Of a DNA stretch of 64,000 nt, positions 59,328 through 64,000 are shown in pieces. Under the pieces are notes generated by a model. The model saw only the letters and a list, made by a program, of their open reading frames with translations, was not told where the DNA came from and did no database searches. This stretch comes from Streptomyces chromofuscus (lineage in GTDB: Bacteria > Actinomycetota > Actinomycetes > Streptomycetales > Streptomycetaceae): positions 2,418,001 through 2,482,000 of the forward strand of contig NZ_CP063374.1 of NCBI RefSeq assembly GCF_015160875.1. Direction: 5' to 3'. Each line of letters starts with the position of its first letter. The stretch's first letter is position 1. Made by a program: the position numbers and the translations under genes.

Positions 59328-60483
59328 GCCGCACCGCCCTCAAGGGGCGCGGGGAGCTGCGCGACCGGCCACGCACGGCCCGCAGACGAGCAACCGCGCG
59401 CACCACCGGGCACCGACACACCCCGGCGCGTGGTGGCTCTGGTCCCTCGCCCTGGGCACCGCCGCCACCCGCACCACCAACCCCCTCCTCCTCGCCCTTC
59501 TCATCACGGTCTCGGCCTACGTCGTCACCGCCCGCCGCCCGCACACCCCCTGGTCCCGCTCCTACGGCGCCTTCGTCAAACTCGCCCTCGCCGTCCTCCT
59601 CGTCCGTCTCGTCTTCGCCGTCGCCCTCGGCTCGCCCCTGCCCGGCACCCACACCCTCGTCACCCTGCCGGAAGTCCCCCTCCCCGCCTGGGCGCAGGGC
59701 ATCCGGCTGGGCGGCGAGGTCACCGCCGAGACCCTGGTCTTCGCCCTCTACGACGGCCTGAAACTGGCCACGCTCCTGATCTGCGTGGGCGCGGCCAACG
59801 CCCTCGCCGGCCCGACGCGCCTGCTCAAGTCCCTCCCCGGCGCCCTTTACGAGACCGGTGTGGCCGTGGTCGTGGCCCTCACCTTCGCCCCGCACCTCAT
59901 CGCCGACGCCCAGCGCCTGCGCGCCGCCCGCCGTCTGCGCGGCCGCCCGGACAAGGGCCTGCGGGGCCTGCTCCAGGTGGGTCTCCCCGTCCTCGAAGGC
60001 GCTCTCGAACGCTCCGTCGCCCTCGCCGCCGCCATGGACGCCCGCGGATACGGCCGCACCGCCCGGGTCCCGCGCGCGGTCCGCCGTACGACCGCCGCCC
60101 TGACGCTCGGCGGTCTGCTGGGCGTCTGCGCCGGAACGTACGGCCTGCTCACCGCCGAAGGCGGCACGTACGGCCTGCCCGTCCTGCTGGCCGGGCTCGC
60201 CGCCGCCCTCGCCGGTCTGCGGCTGGGCGGCCGCCGCTCCCCGCGCACCCGCTACCGCCCCGACACCTGGAACCCGCGTTCCTGCCTGGTCGCCGCGTCC
60301 GGCGCCGCGGTGGCCGCCCTGCTGGCCCTCGCCGCCTCCACCGACCCGGCGGCCCTCCACCCGGGCGTCGTCCCGCTGGTCGCCCCGACCCTTCCCCTGT
60401 GGCCGGCGGCAGCCGTACTCCTCGGCCTGCTCCCGGCGTTCGTCACCCCCGCTCCCGAGGAATCCGAGGAGAAGCCCTCATGA
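59320..60483 (+). CDS. ECF transporter T component (EcfT/CbiQ-like)
   Basis: A 387-residue membrane protein. After a basic leader of about 35 residues, it has several membrane helices and the coupling motifs AQRLRAARRLRGRPDKGLRG and ALAAAMDARGYGRTARVP, whose ARG-type signature docks the ATPases. It is the scaffold linking substrate-binding S protein to ATP hydrolysis. A dispersed Streptomyces repeat overlaps the first codons (59344-59385). GTG at 59320; ATGA overlap with the ATPase gene. Confidence 0.92.
   Translation: MAEPHRPQGARGAARPATHGPQTSNRAHHRAPTHPGAWWLWSLALGTAATRTTNPLLLALLITVSAYVVTARRPHTPWSRSYGAFVKLALAVLLVRLVFAVALGSPLPGTHTLVTLPEVPLPAWAQGIRLGGEVTAETLVFALYDGLKLATLLICVGAANALAGPTRLLKSLPGALYETGVAVVVALTFAPHLIADAQRLRAARRLRGRPDKGLRGLLQVGLPVLEGALERSVALAAAMDARGYGRTARVPRAVRRTTAALTLGGLLGVCAGTYGLLTAEGGTYGLPVLLAGLAAALAGLRLGGRRSPRTRYRPDTWNPRSCLVAASGAAVAALLALAASTDPAALHPGVVPLVAPTLPLWPAAAVLLGLLPAFVTPAPEESEEKPS
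59344..59385 (+). repeat. Dispersed short repeat, copy 1
   Basis: GGGGCGCGGGGAGCTGCGCG and the following ACCGGCC...CCCGCAG match the short element scattered through many Streptomyces genomes. This copy lies inside the N-terminal coding region of the ECF T gene. A second copy is at 61317. Confidence 0.7.
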
Positions 60484-62198
60484 TCCGCTTCGAGGACGTC
60501 TCCGTGACCTACGACGGGGCGACCGAACCCACCGTGAGCGGCGTCGACTTCGAGGTCCCGGAGGGTGAACTCGTCCTCCTCGTCGGTCCGTCCGGCGTCG
60601 GCAAGTCCACCCTGCTCGGTGCGGTCAGCGGCCTCGTCCCGCACTTCACCGGCGGCACCCTGCGCGGCCGGGTCACGGTCGCCGGCCGCGACACCCGCAC
60701 GCACAAGCCGCGCGAACTCGCCGACGTGGTGGGCACCGTCGGTCAGGACCCCCTGTCCCACTTCGTCACCGACACCGTCGAGGACGAACTCGCCTACGGC
60801 ATGGAGTCACTGGGTCTCGCCCCGGCCGTGATGCGCCGCCGCGTCGAGGAGACCCTCGACCTGCTCGGCCTCGCCGACCTGCGTCACCGCTCGATCGCCA
60901 CGCTCTCCGGCGGTCAGCGGCAGCGGGTGGCGATCGGCTCGGTCCTCACCCCGCACCCGAGCGTGCTCGTCCTCGACGAACCGACCTCCGCCCTCGACCC
61001 GGCCGCCGCCGAGGAAGTCCTGGCCGTCCTCCAGCGCCTTGTGCACGACCTCGGTACGACGGTCCTGATGGCCGAACACCGCCTGGAACGCGTCATCCAG
61101 TACGCCGACCAGGTCGTCCTTCTCCCGTCCCCCGGCGAGCCCACGACTCTGGGCACCCCGGCGGAGGTGATGGCCGTATCCCCGGTGTACCCGCCCGTCG
61201 TATCCCTGGGCCGCCTCGCCGGCTGGACACCCCTACCCCTGACGGTCCGCGACGCCCGCCGCCGGGCGGCGGAACTCCGGGAACGCCTGGAGGAACGGGA
61301 CACCATCGCCGAGCAGGGGCGCGGGGAACTGCGCGACCAGCCAAACACAACCCGCACCCGCGAAGCATCCGCACCCCTCGAGCGCTTGGGCGCCACCCCC
61401 CACCGCTGGTTCCGCCGCAAACGCACGGATGCCACCCGGCATTCCCACCACATAGCCGACATACAAGCCCTCGCCGTCACCCGTGGCCGCGTCCAGGCCC
61501 TACGCCGGGTCGACCTCAGAGTCTCCCCCGGCGAGACCGTCGCCCTCATGGGCCGCAACGGCGCCGGCAAGTCCACGCTGCTCAACACCCTGGTCGGCCT
61601 CGTCGAACCGTCCGCCGGTTCGGTGCACGTCGGCGGAGCCGTACCGCACCGCACGCCGCCCCCCGAGCTCGTACGCCGCGTCGGCCTGGTCCCCCAGGAG
61701 CCGCGCGACCTCCTGTACGCCGACACGGTCGCCGCCGAGTGCACGGCCGCCGACGCCGACGCGGGCGCCGCCCCCGGCACCTGCCGGGCGCTGGTCTCCG
61801 AGCTGCTCCCCGGCATCACCGACGACACGCACCCGCGCGACCTGTCCGAGGGGCAGCGCCTCACCCTCGCGCTGGCGGTCGTGCTCACCGCGCGTCCGCC
61901 GCTGCTCCTCCTCGACGAACCGACGCGGGGCCTCGACTACGCGGCGAAGTCCCGCCTGGTCGCGCTGCTGCGCGAGCTGGCCGCCGGGGGCCACGCGATC
62001 GTCCTGGCCACGCACGACGTGGAACTGGCCGCCGAGCTGGCCCACCGGGTGGTCCTGCTCGCCGACGGCGAGGTGATCGCCGACGGCCCGACGGCGGACG
62101 TGGTCGTCTCGTCCCCGTCCTTCGCCCCGCAGGTCACCAAGATCCTCGCCCCCCAGCAGTGGCTCACGGTCACGCAGGTCCGGGAGGCTCTGTCATGA
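60480..62198 (+). CDS. ECF transporter ATPase, two ABC domains fused
   Basis: A 572-residue protein with two ABC modules. The first has GPSGVGKST (Walker A), LSGGQRQRVAIG (signature) and VLVLDEPTSAL (Walker B). The second has GRNGAGKST, LSEGQRLTLAL and LLLLDEPTRGL. It corresponds to EcfA and EcfA' in one chain. The linker (about residues 255-330) includes the in-frame translation of a dispersed repeat (EQGRGELRDQPN). It overlaps neighbours by 4 nt on both sides. Confidence 0.94.
   Translation: MIRFEDVSVTYDGATEPTVSGVDFEVPEGELVLLVGPSGVGKSTLLGAVSGLVPHFTGGTLRGRVTVAGRDTRTHKPRELADVVGTVGQDPLSHFVTDTVEDELAYGMESLGLAPAVMRRRVEETLDLLGLADLRHRSIATLSGGQRQRVAIGSVLTPHPSVLVLDEPTSALDPAAAEEVLAVLQRLVHDLGTTVLMAEHRLERVIQYADQVVLLPSPGEPTTLGTPAEVMAVSPVYPPVVSLGRLAGWTPLPLTVRDARRRAAELRERLEERDTIAEQGRGELRDQPNTTRTREASAPLERLGATPHRWFRRKRTDATRHSHHIADIQALAVTRGRVQALRRVDLRVSPGETVALMGRNGAGKSTLLNTLVGLVEPSAGSVHVGGAVPHRTPPPELVRRVGLVPQEPRDLLYADTVAAECTAADADAGAAPGTCRALVSELLPGITDDTHPRDLSEGQRLTLALAVVLTARPPLLLLDEPTRGLDYAAKSRLVALLRELAAGGHAIVLATHDVELAAELAHRVVLLADGEVIADGPTADVVVSSPSFAPQVTKILAPQQWLTVTQVREALS
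61317..61357 (+). repeat. Dispersed short repeat, copy 2, within ABC linker
   Basis: GGGGCGCGGGGAACTGCGCG followed by ACCAGCC...CCCGCA is the second copy of the element seen at 59344. It sits in the linker between the two ATPase domains and is translated in frame. Confidence 0.7.
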
Positions 62199-63340
62199 CG
62201 GACTCCACCGGGCCGTTCGAACCGCAGCCGGCAGCGGACCGCACCCCACCGACCGCGGACAGCACCCCACCGACCGCGGACAGCACCCCACCGACAGCCC
62301 TCCGCACCCCACCGACCGCGGACAGCACCCCACCGACAGCCCTCCGCACCCCACCGACCGCGGACAGCACCCCGCCGACAGCCCTCCGCACCCCACCGAC
62401 CGCGGACAGCACCCCACCGGCACCGCCCCGCGCCACCGGCGGCGCCCGGGCGCGCGCCGTCCGCCTCGGCCCCCGTTCCCTCGTCGCGCTCGCCCTCACC
62501 AGCGCGGTCGGCGCGGCGGCCTTCTTCTGGCCCTTCCTCGCCCCGCCCACCTCCCGGGTCGCGGCCCACGCCCAGGACGCGCCGTGGCTGTTCGCGGGCC
62601 TGCTGGCCCTCCTCATGGGAGTCGTGGCGGCGACCCTCTCCGAGTCAGGGCTCGGCCCCAAGGCCGTGGCCATGCTCGGTGTGCTGGCCGCGACCGGCGC
62701 GGCGCTGCGGCCGATCGGTGCCGGTACGGCGGGCATCGAGCCGATGTTCTTCCTGATGGTGCTCAGCGGACGCGTGCTCGGCCCCGGCTTCGGGTTCGTG
62801 CTCGGCGCGGTCACCATGTTCGCGTCGGCGCTGCTCACGGGCGGCGTGGGCCCGTGGCTGCCGTTCCAGATGCTGGCGATGGGCTGGTTCACGATGGCGG
62901 CGGGCCTGCTGCCGGCGCCGGACCGGCTGCGCGGCCGCGCCGAGCTGCTGCTCCTGGCCGGGTACGGCTTCTGCGCGGCCTTCGCCTACGGCACGATCAT
63001 GAACCTCGCGGGCTGGCCCTTCATGAGCGCGCTGGCCTCCACCATCGCCTTCGACCCGGACGCGCCGGTCCCGGCCAACCTGGCCCGCTTCCTGGCGTAC
63101 TGCCTGGCCACTTCGCTCGGCTGGGACCTGGGCCGCGCGGCCGTCACGGTCGTCCTGACCGTGACGCTCGGCCCGGCGGTCCTCAGGGCCCTGCGCCGGG
63201 CCACCCGCCGCGCCGCCTTCGAGACCCCGGTCACATTCGACCCGCCCGGGTCGTCACCCTCGGGTGAGGGCTTGCGTGCGGACGGTCACGCGGACGGTGA
63301 AGCACCCCACATGACCCACGTCACCAACGAAGCCGGATAG
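62195..63340 (+). CDS. ECF transporter S component, probable cobalamin-specific (CbrT-like)
   Basis: A 381-residue protein. Residues 1-85 are a repetitive Thr/Pro/Ala/Asp region (TPPTADSTPPTALR units). Six membrane helices follow (LVALALTSAVGAAAFFWPFL, LGVLAATGAALRPIGAG and others), typical of S components with FMLVLSGRVLGPGFGF-type loops. It would bind the vitamin. The B12 riboswitch upstream indicates cobalamin. ATG at 62195 overlaps the ATPase gene. The C-terminal tail is polar and ends the operon. Confidence 0.9.
   Translation: MTDSTGPFEPQPAADRTPPTADSTPPTADSTPPTALRTPPTADSTPPTALRTPPTADSTPPTALRTPPTADSTPPAPPRATGGARARAVRLGPRSLVALALTSAVGAAAFFWPFLAPPTSRVAAHAQDAPWLFAGLLALLMGVVAATLSESGLGPKAVAMLGVLAATGAALRPIGAGTAGIEPMFFLMVLSGRVLGPGFGFVLGAVTMFASALLTGGVGPWLPFQMLAMGWFTMAAGLLPAPDRLRGRAELLLLAGYGFCAAFAYGTIMNLAGWPFMSALASTIAFDPDAPVPANLARFLAYCLATSLGWDLGRAAVTVVLTVTLGPAVLRALRRATRRAAFETPVTFDPPGSSPSGEGLRADGHADGEAPHMTHVTNEAG
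62240..62420 (+). repeat. 42-bp tandem repeat in the S-component gene
   Basis: CGCACCCCACCGACCGCGGA...-type units start at 62303, 62345 and 62387, with 21-bp half units before and after. They encode TPPTADSTPPTALR repeats at the cytoplasmic N-terminus. The array keeps the frame and should vary in copy number between strains. Confidence 0.9.
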
Positions 63341-63605
63341 TAGATCCAGTCACGTGTCATGCACTTGGCATTGTGCGCCCTGACCTGCGCATTGAGAGCC
63401 AGGTCACACAACGGACCTTCACCTCTGATGCGACCACAACTAGTAAAAGCGGTCATTGCGGGCACTTCGCTCGGCTGCTTCTCTGGATGACGTCGCACGG
63501 CGCCGACGAGCCCACAGGGCCGCGGCGCCCCTGCATGTCACCGCCTCGCACCGCGTGGTTCCGGCTTGCCGCGACCACCCAGTCCCCGACGAAAAGGTTC
63601 GCCTG

Positions 63606-64000
63606 TGTCCGTCTCCATCCTCCGCCGCATCGCCACCCCGAAGAAGGCCCTCACCGGCGTCGCCGTCGCCGCAGCCACCGCCGGTATGGCGCTGTCGGCC
63701 GCCCCGGCCCACGCCGCGTCGACCGCCTCTCCCACCCAGGCCAAGGCGATCGCGAAGAAGATGATCCCGGACGCCGCCCAGTTCAACGCCTTCAGCAAGA
63801 TCGTTCAGCACGAGAGCAACTGGGACGTCGACGCCACCAACTCCTCCTCCGGCGCCTACGGTCTGGTCCAGGCCCTGCCGGGCCACAAGATGGCCTCGGC
63901 CGGCTCCGACTGGAAGACCAACGCCCAGACCCAGATCAAGTGGGGCCTGGACTACATGAAGTCCCGCTACGGCAGCCCCGTCGGCGCCTGGAACTTCTGG
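63606..64000 (+). CDS. Secreted transglycosylase (SLT)-like protein, 3' end outside window
   Basis: GTG at 63606 begins a signal peptide (residues 1-38, ALTGVAVAAATAGMALSAAP then AHA). The mature part has KIVQHESNWDVDATNSSSGA with the catalytic Glu in HESNW, then YGLVQALPGHKMASAG, and ends inside YGSPVGAWNFW at the window edge. It resembles the small Streptomyces lytic transglycosylase-type proteins that cut peptidoglycan glycan strands. The 265 bp before it hold no recognisable gene; I looked for and did not find a ydaO-type riboswitch. Confidence 0.88.

Noticed and set aside
59430..62198. 922-codon open frame starting at 59430
   Set aside because: It begins as an Arg/Pro-rich shadow of the ECF T gene; only the part from 60480 is real, as the ABC protein.
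63341..63605. ydaO (c-di-AMP) riboswitch before the transglycosylase-like gene
   Set aside because: Such riboswitches often precede Streptomyces wall hydrolase genes, but I could not find the conserved core sequences here.

Overview
The window is high-GC actinobacterial DNA with frequent GTG starts, 1-10 nt gene overlaps and long antisense shadow ORFs. The gene order on the right half (RNase P RNA, YaaA, KDPG aldolase, RNase H/phosphatase fusion, zinc-ribbon, Nif3, SCO2322-like protein, ECF transporter) is that of a Streptomyces chromosome. Everything here is read from sequence; no searches were run.

Left part, 1-12.05 kb, is accessory: a cut hypothetical gene, a Nudix hydrolase, a MazG-like remnant, a PIN/antitoxin pair, a deleted anti-sigma-type ATPase, and a complete four-gene Wadjet type III-like anti-plasmid operon (jetABCD, minus strand). 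A 188-bp tandem duplication sits exactly at the jetA/jetB junction and creates a 62-codon chimeric ORF coupled to both genes. A DUF429 gene follows.

Middle part, 12.05-26.85 kb, looks like an integrated element. It is bounded by a perfect 27-bp direct repeat whose right copy is the 3' end of rnpB. AGGGACTT repeats lie inside both ends, as arm-type integrase sites would. No integrase is present; an IS3-family element without target duplication sits near the left end. The cargo is a nucleotidyltransferase, a PPC-domain protein, an asparaginase, a zinc-finger XRE regulator and, divergent from it, an 11-gene plus-strand cluster (17.56-26.60 kb). That cluster combines a PEP mutase-like enzyme, a 2-hydroxyacid dehydrogenase, a TylF-like methyltransferase, a Nudix-like protein, a thymidylate-kinase-like protein and a nucleotidyltransferase with peptide-modifying enzymes (SPASM radical SAM, Fe/2OG oxygenase, HExxH protein) and a 53-residue candidate precursor peptide. 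I regard this as the most likely undescribed system: a ribosomal peptide pathway joined to phosphonate-type chemistry.

Right part, 26.8-64 kb, is conserved chromosome: rnpB overlapped by an EamA transporter gene, AraC regulator, Uma2 protein, yaaA, eda, RNase H fusion, zinc ribbon, Nif3, an MFS/TetR pair beside a MaoC remnant, an SGNH hydrolase, an MFS with an extra C-terminal domain, an amidase behind a probable leaderless promoter, a GT4/methyltransferase/alpha-barrel operon opposite a KstR-like TetR with a KstR-type operator, a minus-strand TPP riboswitch with no gene to control, a SpoIIE-type phosphatase, pyruvate carboxylase, a cobalamin riboswitch controlling an ECF uptake operon, and the start of a secreted transglycosylase-like protein.
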